A stretch of 64,000 bases of DNA from the NCBI RefSeq assembly GCF_015624425.1, contig NZ_CP049919.1, forward strand, positions 2,666,001 to 2,730,000. The letters run 5' to 3'. Origin of the DNA: Roseateles sp. DAIF2. Its GTDB lineage: Bacteria; Pseudomonadota; Gammaproteobacteria; Burkholderiales; Burkholderiaceae_C. The first letter of the stretch is position 1. Each line of letters begins with the position of its first letter. This document shows, piece by piece, positions 16,001 through 24,365 of the stretch. The notes under the pieces were generated by a model. That model saw nothing but the letters and a program-made list of their open reading frames with translations, did no database searches and was not told the DNA's origin. The position numbers and the translations under genes are program-made.

Positions 16001-18100
16001 AGTCCCAGCGATACCTCCCGCTTGGTGATCGTTGTTCGTGCTGGATGAGGTCGAGCCCGAGATGTGGCCATGATTCCGGCCTCGATACAGGTGGCTGGAT
16101 TCCATCCAGCCGACAATTCCGCCAAGGCCTAGAAGACTGTTGCCTGCATCGATGTTGCCATGATTGATCACATTGATCATGGTTCCGTCCTTGAACTCAC
16201 CAACGATGCCGCCGATGGAATCACCTCGGTTGCCAGCGGTCACCGAGATTGGGGCTTTGTTGACCAAATTCTCCAATGTCGAGTTTTTGGCTTGTCCGAC
16301 AAAAGCTCCTGCCTTGTGAAAGGAGAGCTCCACAGTATTGGTTTCATCAATAGTTAGATCTTTGATGACACCACCCACCGCGTAATAGAAGAGTCCGCCC
16401 CCCTTGATGTCCATATTGGATATCTTGTGGCCGTTGCCGTCGAAGACTCCTCTGATATATGCGTTCTTTTGGATTGTCAATCGACCAGTATCTGGGGATA
16501 TGTCCTGTCCCAGGGCCACGAAACCAAATTGGGATGGATCGCCAAATTGGCCGGCTGAGTCGAGGAATCTCAGTAAATCGCTGGCGTTGTTGACCAGCAT
16601 GTAAGGTGCCAGCGCGCCGCCACCGAGGATGATGTTGCGATCGAAATTTGTGGGTGTCTGGTACTTTTTTTCGGGATTGGCGTTGGTCGGGTTGTAATAC
16701 AGCTTGATATTTCCGTCCGAACCGCTGAAATCGATGTAGCGGGTACTGGCATCGGCAAACTTCACCACGCCCGTGCCATTGGCATCGCTGTCGCTGCGCA
16801 GAATCAGGTCGCCCGTGCCGGCGCCATGGCGGATCTGCCGGTTGATCTGGATGTCGCGCTCGGCCTTCAGCGTCAGGGTGTTGCCGCTGCTCCAGTCGAT
16901 GCCGTCGTTGACGAAGATGTCCCCGTTGCCGCCGGCCGTGCCCTGGTTGGTGGTGGCGATCGTGACATTGGTGCTGGCCAGGTCGGTGGACAGCTGGGCG
17001 CCCGTGATGTCGCCGCCGCTGGCGGCGATCGTGTAGTCGTTCGGGTCGATCAGCCAGGTGCCGGTCTTGCCCCGGGCGGCCAGGGTGCTGATCTTGCGGT
17101 CGGCGGCCAGATTGACCTTGGCCGCGCTGGTCTCGATGAAACCGCCATCGCCGCCCTGGGGCGCGCTGGCGTCCAGCGTGCCGCCGACCTGGACGCCGTC
17201 GCGGCGCAGGTCGCCCAGCAGGTAGATCTCGCCCTTGGCGCCACTGGCCAGGGTGCGGGCCTCGCTGGTGCCGGTGTGCTTGATCACGCTGCCGGCGATC
17301 TCGCCGGCGCTCTTGGCCGTCAGGTAGATCAGGCCGCCGTCGGCGCGGATCGCGCCGCCCTGTTCGATCAGCGCGTCGAGCGCCCCTTGCTCGACCTCCA
17401 GCCTGGCGGGGCCGCCCAGATCCAGCAGCACGCGCCGGCCGGCACCCAGTTGCACCCGGCCGCCGTCGCCGGTGGCGATGCTGCCGGTGTTGCTGATGCG
17501 CGCGGCGATCAGGGCCACGTGGCCGCCCGCAGCGGCCTGGATGCGGCCCGCATTGACCACGCTGGCCGTGCTGTCACCGCTGAAACGGTAGCGGCCGGCC
17601 ATGAAGTCCGCGTCGCCGAGGTTCAGTGTCGAGGCCACCAGGCCACCGACATTGACCTGGGCGGTGGCGCTGAACAGCACGCCGTTGGGATTCAGCAGGA
17701 AGACCTGACCGTTGGCGTTGAGCGCGCCCTGGATGGTCGAGACCCCCGAGCCCAGCACGCGGTTCAGCGCGATGGCGCTGCTGGAGGGCTGGACGAAGTT
17801 GACGCTCTGGCCCGCGCCGATCGAGAAGCTCTGCCAGTTGGTGGCGAGCTTGTCGCTGGTCTGGGTGATCGTCAGCTGGTTGCCGCTCTGCGCGATGCTG
17901 CCGCTGCCGGCGACGACTTGAGCGCCACTGGGCAGGCTCTGGGCCTGCGTGGCACCGGCCGCCAGCAAGGTGGTGGCGCTCAACGCGGCCAGACGCAGCA
18001 GGCCGCCACCGGCGCGCTGGCCGCGCGCACGTGCGCCCTCGGGGGCGGGCACCCAGCTCTGGCTGAGTTCGTTCCAGATCAGTCGGTAGGTCTTGTTCAT
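13094..18100 (-). CDS. TpsA two-partner-secretion exoprotein with GLUG and MBG/YDG repeats
   Basis: A 1668-residue secreted adhesin-like protein. Order of parts: extended signal peptide region (ESPR, MNKTYRLIWNELSQSWVPA, cleavage after ATQAQ near 54); TPS haemagglutination domain (about 55-165) with the hallmark FLLNPNGVLF; beta-helix; a GLUG-motif stretch (about 575-800, e.g. GGIVGEFKDG, GGIVGWMESS, GGLVGQLRGS); then six MBG domains and one YDG-type domain of about 77 residues each (about 1020-1557, ITVTADxASKxYGxADP...NGNY.IT.VDGALTI.PRA); and a Ser/Ala-rich tail. It is exported by the TpsB encoded next. Likely a surface-bound adhesin. The GLUG stretch has lower GC than both flanks. An 18-bp response-regulator-type box lies 186 bases upstream of the start. 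Confidence 0.93.
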   Translation of the reverse strand: MNKTYRLIWNELSQSWVPAPEGARARGQRAGGGLLRLAALSATTLLAAGATQAQSLPSGAQVVAGSGSIAQSGNQLTITQTSDKLATNWQSFSIGAGQSVNFVQPSSSAIALNRVLGSGVSTIQGALNANGQVFLLNPNGVLFSATAQVNVGGLVASTLNLGDADFMAGRYRFSGDSTASVVNAGRIQAAAGGHVALIAARISNTGSIATGDGGRVQLGAGRRVLLDLGGPARLEVEQGALDALIEQGGAIRADGGLIYLTAKSAGEIAGSVIKHTGTSEARTLASGAKGEIYLLGDLRRDGVQVGGTLDASAPQGGDGGFIETSAAKVNLAADRKISTLAARGKTGTWLIDPNDYTIAASGGDITGAQLSTDLASTNVTIATTNQGTAGGNGDIFVNDGIDWSSGNTLTLKAERDIQINRQIRHGAGTGDLILRSDSDANGTGVVKFADASTRYIDFSGSDGNIKLYYNPTNANPEKKYQTPTNFDRNIILGGGALAPYMLVNNASDLLRFLDSAGQFGDPSQFGFVALGQDISPDTGRLTIQKNAYIRGVFDGNGHKISNMDIKGGGLFYYAVGGVIKDLTIDETNTVELSFHKAGAFVGQAKNSTLENLVNKAPISVTAGNRGDSIGGIVGEFKDGTMINVINHGNIDAGNSLLGLGGIVGWMESSHLYRGRNHGHISGSTSSSTNNDHQAGGIAGTSIYSTIVDVKNTGNISIRVPIQSDTSRGNFVGGIIGDSFGDKIMSQLESRGSIAVTTHGRTSVGGLVGQLRGSGQIVARDLFFDGAINVTANKYTNGADANLYAGGIFGSISRSTTTNSKHQINNAIARFSYTLDGGSTIPSSFQYTAALIGSLYTYATVSDAYWLDSATGFTSADGAWAPGAFSFGTGSAKTNMAAKSTAELGTAATFGPSWEGWSITDGSLPALKPTVIAYADPIVKQYDGQTYSAQAAAAHIKYAGGSSADVSGNATIGGSFASAKAANDWSWYESTAYGTQVGGLSAASADKLLVQAGGLFKINQRLITVTADNLSYTYGGTDPALTWQITSGALAGSDAFTGGVTRNAGTNAGIYRISTSALSAGKNYLVARNDGTLTIAKAPLTITANNASKTYDGLRWSGGNGLIYSGFVNGETAANLGGTPSYGGSSRNAVNAGSYTLAPSGLSSGNYTITMVSGVLTITPRAITVTADHASKVYGDADPKLGWRVTAGNLVGNDRLSGALTRIAGDRVGSYKIDASALGNASGNYTITTVDGALTIAPRAITVTADSTSKAYGEADPTLDWRITSGSLVQGDSLSGNITRATGENAGRYTVSVADLANGNYAITAVDGALTINPRALTVTVDNASKIYGSADPALSWQLTGGSLAGSDKLSGSLTRAPGENVGRYAIDASALANGNYVVTVQEGNLTVNPRPITVTADSASKVYGDADPALGWRLTGGSLVGADTLGGGLTRAPGDKVGSYKIDASALVNGNYAISVVDGALTITPRAITVTAGNASKVQGQTDPALGWRVSSGSLIGDDRLEGQLTRAAGEDVGGYAISAAALANGNYLITVIDGMLSITAAPKPGPGTPPTPALETAQSSAARQAAASGGLQASSAASTPLSPRLQDNSSLNLVPISGDALSTALAASGSGRDAGGALRVLVVDGGLRLPVPPALSVGRAESDARAQ
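13430..15050 (-). repeat. Tandem ~230-bp coding repeats (MBG/YDG domains of TpsA)
   Basis: Seven in-frame repeats of about 77 codons each, six MBG-type and one divergent YDG-type (around 14570-14800). Recurrent words are the reverse complements of GGCAACTACG..ATC and GCCGACCC. Copies 3-6 are the most alike at the DNA level, so copy number could change by recombination. Confidence 0.85.
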
Positions 18101-18285
18101 TGTCGAGGTCTCGTGGCGAGAGGCTGAAGCTGCGGTTCGGGCATGCGGCGGCGCTGCCCGCAGGGCATGCGGGTCGATCGTGGGGAGCAGGGGCCGGGCC
18201 GGTATCAGCCCATGGGCTGGCGGGCCGGATCAGCGGGCGGAGCTTGTGTCATGCCCTCAGGGTAGGCATGGGGTGGGGCGCGAAA

Positions 18286-18303
18286 CTGAGCGTTTCTGAG
18301 CGC
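18286..18303. promoter_or_regulatory. Direct-repeat box upstream of the TPS operon
   Basis: CTGAGCGTTTCTGAGCGC contains the hexamer TGAGCG twice with a 10-base period, the geometry bound by OmpR/PhoB-type regulators. The identical 18 bases occur at 19084-19101 in the promoter region of the neighbouring response regulator. This copy lies 186 bases before the tpsA start. Confidence 0.7.
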
Positions 18304-18354
18304 CGAGGATGCTGGTGGTGCCGAGCGTGGTTTTGTTCACGCTTGCCGCCTGGC

Positions 18355-19050
18355 TCAGGGCCGGATCAGCGCTCGGGCGTGGAAGCGATAACCGGCATTG
18401 CGTGCGGTGTTGATCGGCAGCGCCAGGCCGGTGGCCTCGTTGACCTTGCGGCGCAGGCGCCGCATCTGGGTGTCCAGGCGGCGCTGGTCGTAGCTGAGGA
18501 AATCCTCGCCCAGCGCCTCGACGATCTGCTGGCGGCTGGCGATCTGGCCGGCACCGCGCATCAGCTCGTGCAGCACGATCAGGTCCTGCTCGGACAGCGC
18601 GATCGGTCCGAAACCCGGCGGCAGCAGGCGCCGCGGGCTCAGCTCCAGCACCCAGGCCGCGTTCGGCTGCGGCGCGCCGCCGCCATCGCCGAGGCGGCGC
18701 GACAGCGCGCTCAGGGTGGCGGCCAGCTCGTCCAGGTCGGAGGTCTTGGCCAGGTAGTAGTCGGCGCCGATGTCCAGGCCGGCAACCCGGTCGCGCGTCG
18801 CGCCGCGTGCGGTCAACACCACGATGCCGAGCCTGTCGCCGCGCGCGCGCAGCTGCTGGATCAGGGTCAGGCCGTCGCCATCGGGCAGGCCCAGGTCGAT
18901 CAGCGCGATGCCATGGCGAGTCGGGTCGTAGCGGCGCTGGAAGCCCTCCAGCGAGGACTCGGCATCGACCCGGTAGCCGCAGCCGGCCAGGAACTCGCTC
19001 AGTTCCTCGCGCAGCACGGCCTCGTCTTCCAGCAGGATCACATCACGCAT
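18355..19050 (-). CDS. OmpR/PhoB-family response regulator
   Basis: A 231-residue two-component regulator. The receiver domain (about 1-115) has the acidic pocket E8/D9, phospho-acceptor D52 (ALIDLGLPDGDG), T81 and K101 (YYLAKTSDLDEL). The winged-helix output domain (about 130-228) ends in the usual INTARNAGYRFHA, close to the canonical T-x-R-G-x-G-Y-R-F. The start is the ATG at 19050; the longer open frame reads through the promoter. It is divergent from the histidine kinase at 19154 and is followed by the tpsA operon on the same strand. Matching boxes upstream of itself and of tpsA suggest autoregulation and control of the exoprotein. Confidence 0.94.
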   Translation of the reverse strand: MRDVILLEDEAVLREELSEFLAGCGYRVDAESSLEGFQRRYDPTRHGIALIDLGLPDGDGLTLIQQLRARGDRLGIVVLTARGATRDRVAGLDIGADYYLAKTSDLDELAATLSALSRRLGDGGGAPQPNAAWVLELSPRRLLPPGFGPIALSEQDLIVLHELMRGAGQIASRQQIVEALGEDFLSYDQRRLDTQMRRLRRKVNEATGLALPINTARNAGYRFHARALIRP

Positions 19051-19083
19051 GGGGCAAGGGTAGGGGCAGGCGAGGGCAACTGT

Positions 19084-19101
19084 CTGAGCGTTTCTGAGCG
19101 C
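19084..19101. promoter_or_regulatory. Direct-repeat box between response regulator and kinase
   Basis: An 18-base copy of CTGAGCGTTTCTGAGCGC, identical to that at 18286-18303. It lies 34 bases upstream of the response-regulator start and 53 bases upstream of the kinase start, so it could serve both divergent promoters. Confidence 0.7.
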
Positions 19102-19153
19102 ATCCGGGGCGCGATTGTAGGCAGGCCGCGGCCGGCCCCGATAATGCGCGCCG

Positions 19154-21199
19154 ATGAAAAACTGGCTTGTGTTGCGGTGTTGGGGGCGGATCTGCGGCTG
19201 GCTGGCCCTGTTGGGGCTGGTGGGCCTGTCGGCGCTGGCCCAGGCCCAGCCGCCGCTGCGGCTGGACCCGGAGCGCGCGCTCTCCAGCGGCGGGCATCTG
19301 GCCATGCTGCGCGACCCGGAAGGTCGGCTCGAGGCCGAGGCGGCCGCCGCCGCGCCCGGCTGGCGCGCGCTGCCCGGCCCGCTGAACATCGGCTACACCA
19401 ACGATGTGATCTGGTTGCGCCTGGTGGTGCAGCGGCCGGCGGGCGCCGCGCCGGACTGGCTGCTGCAGTTCAGCCATGCCCTGCTGGACGATGTGCGCCT
19501 GTTTCGCCAGGACGAGCAGGGCCAATGGCGGCTCGCGCAGCGCTCCGGCGAGGACGTCGGCCGCGGGCATTGGGCGATCGATGCGCGCAATGTGCTGCTG
19601 CCGCTGCGGCTTCCGGAGCAAGAGCCGGAGACCCTCTTGCTGCGGCTGCGCACCAAGAACGCGATGTCGACCTACCTGACCCTGATGACGCCCGAGGTCC
19701 ATACCGGCCGGATCTGGCGCGAGTACCTGGTCTATGGTCTGGGCTTCGGCTTCGGCCTGCTGCTGATCGCCTTTCACCTGCTGTTCTGGCAGATGACGCG
19801 CGAGCGACTCAGCGCCTGGTACCTGCTGTATGTGTCGAATGCGCTGTTGGTCGAGGCCCTGACCGCGGGGCTGCCGCAGCAGCTGTTCGACATGCCGGTC
19901 TGGCTGTCCGACCCGATGCTGGGCCTGTCAATGTGCGCCGGGCTGGCGATCGGCATCCGCTTCGCCGGCATGCAGCTGGGACTGGACCAGCGCTGGCCGG
20001 GCTTCTTCCGCTGGAGCCTGCGCGTCGTGACCGGGCTGAGCCTGGTGGCGGCGGTGCTGGTGCTGACCGGACGCAACGGGGCCGGCATGCTGGCGATGCA
20101 GCCGGTGGCGATGCTCAGCATCGTGCTCCTGCTCGGCGCGGCCTGCTGGCTGCTGCCGCGCGACAAGGGGCAGGCACGCGCCTTCCTGCTGATCTTCGGC
20201 GTCTACTACGCCGGCGTGCTGCTCAGCTTCGTGCGCAATTTGGGTTGGCTGCCGACCAATGTCTGGACCAACAACGTGGCCGCCCTGGGCACCTTGCTGC
20301 ACATGGTGCTGATGAGCATGCGGCTGAACCGGCGCTACGACCAGGAGCGGCGCGACAAGGAGAGCGCGCAGGCCCGCATCGTCGAGATCGTCGGCAAGCA
20401 CAACGAGCGTCTGGAGCAGGCGGTACGGGCCCGCACCACCGATCTGCGCCAGGAGATCGCGCAGCGCGAGCGGCTCGAGCAGGAGCTGCGCGCGGCGCTG
20501 GAGACCGAGCGCCGCGCCAAGCAATCGCAGCTGGACTTCGTCGCGATGGTCTCGCACGAGTTCCGCACGCCGCTGGCCATCATCAACACGACCGCGCAGC
20601 AGATCGCGCGCAACCTGGACGCGGTGCGCGAGAAGACGCTGGCACGCTGCATGAACCTGCGCAGCGCCGCGCAGCGCATGGCGGCGCTGGTGGACGAGTA
20701 CCTGACCGCCGACCGCATGGACACCGGCCAGTCCCCGTTCCAGCCGCGCGACTGCGAGCGCGAGGAGCTGGTCGATCTGCTGGACGACCTGGTGGCGGAC
20801 TGGCCCGAGGGGCGGGTCCTGCTGCGCGACGAACAACAGCTACCCGAGCGCCTGCACTGCGACCCCGGCCTGCTGCGCGTCGCGCTGCGCAATCTGCTGG
20901 CCAATGCCGACCGCCATACCGAGCCGGGCCGGGTGATCGAGCTGCAGGTGTTCAGCCCGACGCCGGGCGGCCTGAGCCTGCGCGTCAGCAACCCGGGCGA
21001 CGAGGTGCCGGCCGACGAGGTGCCGCGCCTGTTCGAGAAGTACTTCCGCGGCCGCCAGGCCCTGCAGGCCCCGGGCGCGGGCCTGGGCCTGTACCTGGTG
21101 CGCCAGATCGCCGAGATGCATGCCGGCCAGGCGCGGCTGGAGAGCGCCGGGCGCGGCGAGCCGGTGCGCTTCCGGCTCGATCTGCCGCTGCCGGCTTAG
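19154..21199 (+). CDS. Membrane histidine kinase with 7TMR-DISM sensor
   Basis: A 681-residue sensor kinase. A signal peptide (to about 31) precedes a periplasmic 7TMR-DISMED2-type domain (about 40-175), then seven membrane helices (7TMR-DISM_7TM, about 190-390), a coiled coil (about 395-455), and the kinase core: H-box MVSHEFRTPLAIINTTAQQI with the phospho-accepting His near 468, N-box LRNLLANADRHTE and G-box GAGLGLYLVRQIAEMHAGQ. Such sensors often perceive carbohydrates or other small ligands; the ligand here is unknown. It pairs with the divergent OmpR-type regulator. Its stop codon lies inside the terminator hairpin at 21196-21230. Confidence 0.94.
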   Translation: MKNWLVLRCWGRICGWLALLGLVGLSALAQAQPPLRLDPERALSSGGHLAMLRDPEGRLEAEAAAAAPGWRALPGPLNIGYTNDVIWLRLVVQRPAGAAPDWLLQFSHALLDDVRLFRQDEQGQWRLAQRSGEDVGRGHWAIDARNVLLPLRLPEQEPETLLLRLRTKNAMSTYLTLMTPEVHTGRIWREYLVYGLGFGFGLLLIAFHLLFWQMTRERLSAWYLLYVSNALLVEALTAGLPQQLFDMPVWLSDPMLGLSMCAGLAIGIRFAGMQLGLDQRWPGFFRWSLRVVTGLSLVAAVLVLTGRNGAGMLAMQPVAMLSIVLLLGAACWLLPRDKGQARAFLLIFGVYYAGVLLSFVRNLGWLPTNVWTNNVAALGTLLHMVLMSMRLNRRYDQERRDKESAQARIVEIVGKHNERLEQAVRARTTDLRQEIAQRERLEQELRAALETERRAKQSQLDFVAMVSHEFRTPLAIINTTAQQIARNLDAVREKTLARCMNLRSAAQRMAALVDEYLTADRMDTGQSPFQPRDCEREELVDLLDDLVADWPEGRVLLRDEQQLPERLHCDPGLLRVALRNLLANADRHTEPGRVIELQVFSPTPGGLSLRVSNPGDEVPADEVPRLFEKYFRGRQALQAPGAGLGLYLVRQIAEMHAGQARLESAGRGEPVRFRLDLPLPA

Positions 21200-21230
21200 G
21201 GCCTGCTGCCGTAGCGTTAGCAGGCCCTAA
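21196..21230. terminator. Bidirectional terminator between kinase and phospholipase genes
   Basis: TTAGGGCCTGCT (21196-21207) and AGCAGGCCCTAA (21219-21230) form a perfect 12-bp stem with an 11-base loop. The hairpin overlaps the stop codons of both converging genes (TAG at 21197-21199, and TAG on the minus strand at 21229-21227). Confidence 0.8.
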
Positions 21231-22357
21231 AACTGCAGAAAGCTCAGTCCCGCGCCGATGCTGGTCTGGCGGAAGTTGTAGTCGGTCAGGGTTTCGCCAT
21301 AGCCGCGGAAGGCCTGCACATACCAGCGCAGGCCGTTGGGCTGGTCGGCGTAGACCGGGTAGGTCCATTCCAGCTGCAGCGCGCCGTACTTGGCGACATC
21401 GCGCAGGGTGGTGCGGTAGAGCAGCTGCAGGGTGTGCGGGCCATGGGCCCAGTTGAACTGGAACTCGCTGCGGCCGCGGTAGTTGACCAGGTCCGGGTTG
21501 TTGTCGGTGGCCAGCGGTTCGTTCAGGCGCTTGGTCATGCGCGCGATGATGGACCAGTCGCCGCGCTCGAAGCCGGCCGCCAGGTTGATGCGGTTCCAGC
21601 TGCGCGACAGCGGGTCGGACTGGCCGTTGGACTGGTGCGCGATGCCGACCTGCGCATAGCGCCATTGCCAGTCCAGCGGCAGGCGGCGCAGGCCCTTGGG
21701 CGTCGGCACGATGTAGATCAGCTCGGGCTCGTAGTCGCTGTTGCGGAAGGGCTTCGAGTCCTTGCCGTTCCAGATCTGCCACATCGCTTGCTGGGTGTAG
21801 GCGGCCCAGAGGTCGGCGCCGGGCAGCAGCAGGTCCTGCGCGAGCTTGGTGCGCAGCGAGAGCTGGAACTTGGCCTCCTCGCGCCGGTAGTTGGGCAGGG
21901 GCACGGTCTCCTGGCTGGGCGAGGTGGGGGCGCGGTTGATGCGGCTGGTGATGTGCAGCGGCATCACGTAGTTGGGCCGGTAGCCGACGAAGTTGAAGAC
22001 GCCGCGCTTGTGTTCGGGTTCGAGCTCCCAGTACTTGGACAGCAGGCTGTGGCGCCCATCGTCGCCCTCGGCCGCGGCGACCGACAGCGGCGCGCCTCTG
22101 GGCGCCAGCAGCGAGGTCGACACGCTCGGGGCCGGCACCGCGGCACTCGCTGGCTCGGCCGTTGGCGCGGTCTCAACGGCGCGGCCCATCGCCCGGTCGT
22201 AGCAGGCCAGGCGGTCGGTCGGCGCGCCGATCGCCGCGCATTCCTCCAGCGCGGCCTGGCTCGGCAGCGCGGCGGGCTGGGCCGCCAGTGGTGAACCTGC
22301 CGCAAGCAACAGTGATGGCAGCAGCGCGCGGCGCGCGGCGGTCGTCATGTTCGGCAT
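21227..22357 (-). CDS. pldA: Outer-membrane phospholipase A1
   Basis: A 376-residue OMPLA-family enzyme that hydrolyses phospholipids misplaced in the outer leaflet, as a calcium-dependent dimer. The catalytic triad is intact with E. coli spacing: HQSNGQSDPLSRSWNR gives His, Ser at +2 and Asn at +14. Other family motifs are YTQQAMWQIWN and the C-terminal barrel strand ending SFLQF. After the signal peptide (to about 28) there is an extra DUF-like segment with a Cys pair (ECAAIGAPTDRLACYDRAMG). I start at ATG 22357, preceded by GGAGAGG; an upstream in-frame ATG at 22378 has no ribosome site. Confidence 0.94.
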   Translation of the reverse strand: MPNMTTAARRALLPSLLLAAGSPLAAQPAALPSQAALEECAAIGAPTDRLACYDRAMGRAVETAPTAEPASAAVPAPSVSTSLLAPRGAPLSVAAAEGDDGRHSLLSKYWELEPEHKRGVFNFVGYRPNYVMPLHITSRINRAPTSPSQETVPLPNYRREEAKFQLSLRTKLAQDLLLPGADLWAAYTQQAMWQIWNGKDSKPFRNSDYEPELIYIVPTPKGLRRLPLDWQWRYAQVGIAHQSNGQSDPLSRSWNRINLAAGFERGDWSIIARMTKRLNEPLATDNNPDLVNYRGRSEFQFNWAHGPHTLQLLYRTTLRDVAKYGALQLEWTYPVYADQPNGLRWYVQAFRGYGETLTDYNFRQTSIGAGLSFLQF

Positions 22358-22450
22358 CTGGTCGTCCTCTCCTGCCATTGCGGCCTCGTGATCCGGCCGG
22401 CAGTGTAGAGGGCGGCCGACGGCGGGCCTGTTACGTGCTGTAGATGCCGT

Positions 22451-23218
22451 TTACTTGAGACCGCCGCTGAGGAACTGCTGCAGGCGCTGGCTCTGCGGGC
22501 GCACCAGCACCTCGCGCGGGTTGCCCTGCTCCTCGACCTTGCCCTGGTGCAGGAACATGGTGTGGCTGGAGACCTCGCGCGCGAAGCCCATTTCGTGGGT
22601 GACGACGATCATCGTGCGGCCCTCGGCCGCCAGGTCGCGCATCACCTTCAGCACCTCGCCGACCAGCTCCGGGTCCAGCGCCGAGGTGGGCTCGTCGAAC
22701 AGCATCACCTCCGGCTCGACGGCCAGCGCGCGCGCGATCGCGACGCGCTGCTGCTCGCCGCCGGAGAGCTGGGCCGGGTAGACCGCCTTGCGGTGGGCGA
22801 CGCCGACGCGCGCCAGCAGGGCCTCGGCCTTTTCCAGCGCCTCGGCCTTGGGCACGCCCAGCACATGCACCGGCGCCTCGATCACGTTCTCGATCACGGT
22901 GCGGTGGCCCCAGAGGTTGAAATTCTGGAACACCATCGCCAGGCGCGCGCGCCAGCGCTGCAGCTGCTTGGCATCGGCGGCCTTCAGGCTGCCGTCGCGG
23001 TCAGGCGTCAGCGCGAGCTGCTCGCCGCCCAGCGAGAGCGTGCCCCGGTGCGGCTGCTCCAGCAGGTTGATGCAGCGCAGGAAGGTGCTCTTGCCGCTGC
23101 CGCTGGAGCCGATCAGGGTGACCACGTCACCCTTCTTGGCGGAGAGGGAGACGCCCTTGAGCACCTCGCGCTCGCCGTAACGCTTGTGGAGATCGCTGAC
23201 GATCAGGCTGTCGCTCAT
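22451..23218 (-). CDS. aotP: Arginine/ornithine ABC transporter ATP-binding protein (AotP-like)
   Basis: A 255-residue ATPase of the HisP/ArtP/AotP group that powers uptake of basic amino acids. Walker A GSSGSGKSTFLR (about 37-48), Q-loop VFQNFNLWGHRTVIENV, signature LSGGEQQRVAIARAL, Walker B VMLFDEPTSALDPELV and H-loop VVTHEMGF are all intact. It is the last gene of a five-gene operon (binding protein, two permeases, AotO-like protein, ATPase) matching aotJQMOP of Pseudomonas. The upstream gene ends 3 bases before its start. Confidence 0.94.
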   Translation of the reverse strand: MSDSLIVSDLHKRYGEREVLKGVSLSAKKGDVVTLIGSSGSGKSTFLRCINLLEQPHRGTLSLGGEQLALTPDRDGSLKAADAKQLQRWRARLAMVFQNFNLWGHRTVIENVIEAPVHVLGVPKAEALEKAEALLARVGVAHRKAVYPAQLSGGEQQRVAIARALAVEPEVMLFDEPTSALDPELVGEVLKVMRDLAAEGRTMIVVTHEMGFAREVSSHTMFLHQGKVEEQGNPREVLVRPQSQRLQQFLSGGLK

Positions 23219-23221
23219 CGT

Positions 23222-24343
23222 TCAGTCTCCCAACAGTTTGCCGGTGCGGCGGGCATCGAGGCCGGCCACCTTGGCGATCTTCATGCCGGCCCGCACGAAG
23301 CGCACCGAGTCGCGCGCGAACAGCAGGCCGTCGACCGGGCTGCGCAGCTCGGTCACGCCATTGCCGATCGGGTCGATCACATGGGCCAGCACCTCGCCGG
23401 CCTTGACCATGTCACCGGGCTGGCGCAGGAAGGTCAGCACGCCGGCCACCTCGCTCTTGATCGGCATGCTGCCGGCCAGCGGCCGCGCATCGCCCTGTGA
23501 TTCGGGCAGGGCCGGCTTGGCGCCGGCGATCAGGCCGCGCCAGGTCAGGAAGTCGATGATCTGCTGCGCGTCGCGTTCGGCCAGCGCATGCTCGACATCG
23601 GCCTGGCCGCGCAGCTCCACCGTCACCGACAGGCAGGCCTGCGGGATCGGGAAGCGGCCGGCGAAGCGCTGCGCCCAGCGCCACCAGGGCTGCGAGCAGA
23701 TCTCGTCGAAGGGCTTGTCGCCGGAGTCCTGCGCCAGCAGGGTCAGGCGTGCGCCGAGGAAGCGCGCCAGCGGCTCGCAATCGGCGGCGCAGGGCGTTTC
23801 GGTGTAGAGATGCATCACCGCCTGGGCGTCGCAATGCAGGTCCAGCACGATGTCGGCGTCGCAGGCGAGGGTCATCAGGGTGCGGCGCAGCGACTGCAGC
23901 TCGGTGTCGACCGGGCTGGTGTCGATCGCGCGCCGCAGCGCCTCGCGCAGCAGGCGGGTGTTCTGCACCGGGTCCTGGCCAAGGCGGGCCTCGACGGACT
24001 GGGCCACCGCGTCGATCTGGTCGGGGTAATGGCGGTTGAAGTTCTCGCCCGAGTTGGCCTCGAAGCGGCCCAGATGGCCGTGCAGCAGATGCTGGGACAG
24101 GCCGATCGGGTTGGCCATCGGCACCAGCACGATCTCGCCGGCGATGCGGCCCTCGGCCTGCAGCGCCTCCAGGCGGCGGCGCAGATGGTGGGCGACCAGC
24201 ATGCCGGGCAGCTCGTCGGCATGCAGCGAGGCCTGGATATAGGCCTTGCCGGCCGCGCTGCCGGCCTGGCCGTAATGCAGCGAGATCAGCTCTCGCTGGG
24301 TGCCCGGGGCGGGCGAGAGCAGGGGATGTCGGAGGGTTTGCAT
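23222..24343 (-). CDS. aotO: AotO-like succinylglutamate desuccinylase/aspartoacylase-family protein
   Basis: A 373-residue zinc carboxypeptidase-like protein (M14-related AstE/ASPA family). Zinc-binding pieces are QASLHADELPGML (His and Glu) and DIVLDLHCD (His); the NFNRHYPDQ motif is typical of AstE. It lies within an arginine/ornithine ABC transporter operon, where Pseudomonas has aotO, a protein of this family not needed for transport. The substrate is unknown; an N-acyl basic amino acid is a reasonable guess. A C-terminal biotinyl/lipoyl-like tail is suggested by AGEVLAHVIDPIGNGVTELR. Confidence 0.88.
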   Translation of the reverse strand: MQTLRHPLLSPAPGTQRELISLHYGQAGSAAGKAYIQASLHADELPGMLVAHHLRRRLEALQAEGRIAGEIVLVPMANPIGLSQHLLHGHLGRFEANSGENFNRHYPDQIDAVAQSVEARLGQDPVQNTRLLREALRRAIDTSPVDTELQSLRRTLMTLACDADIVLDLHCDAQAVMHLYTETPCAADCEPLARFLGARLTLLAQDSGDKPFDEICSQPWWRWAQRFAGRFPIPQACLSVTVELRGQADVEHALAERDAQQIIDFLTWRGLIAGAKPALPESQGDARPLAGSMPIKSEVAGVLTFLRQPGDMVKAGEVLAHVIDPIGNGVTELRSPVDGLLFARDSVRFVRAGMKIAKVAGLDARRTGKLLGD

Positions 24344-24365
24344 GGGACAGGGAATCAGCGCGGCG

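Noticed and set aside
18100..21456. 1118-codon plus-strand frame across the regulator and kinase
   Set aside because: It overlaps the histidine kinase in another frame, and its translation is Arg/Ala/Gly-rich noise.
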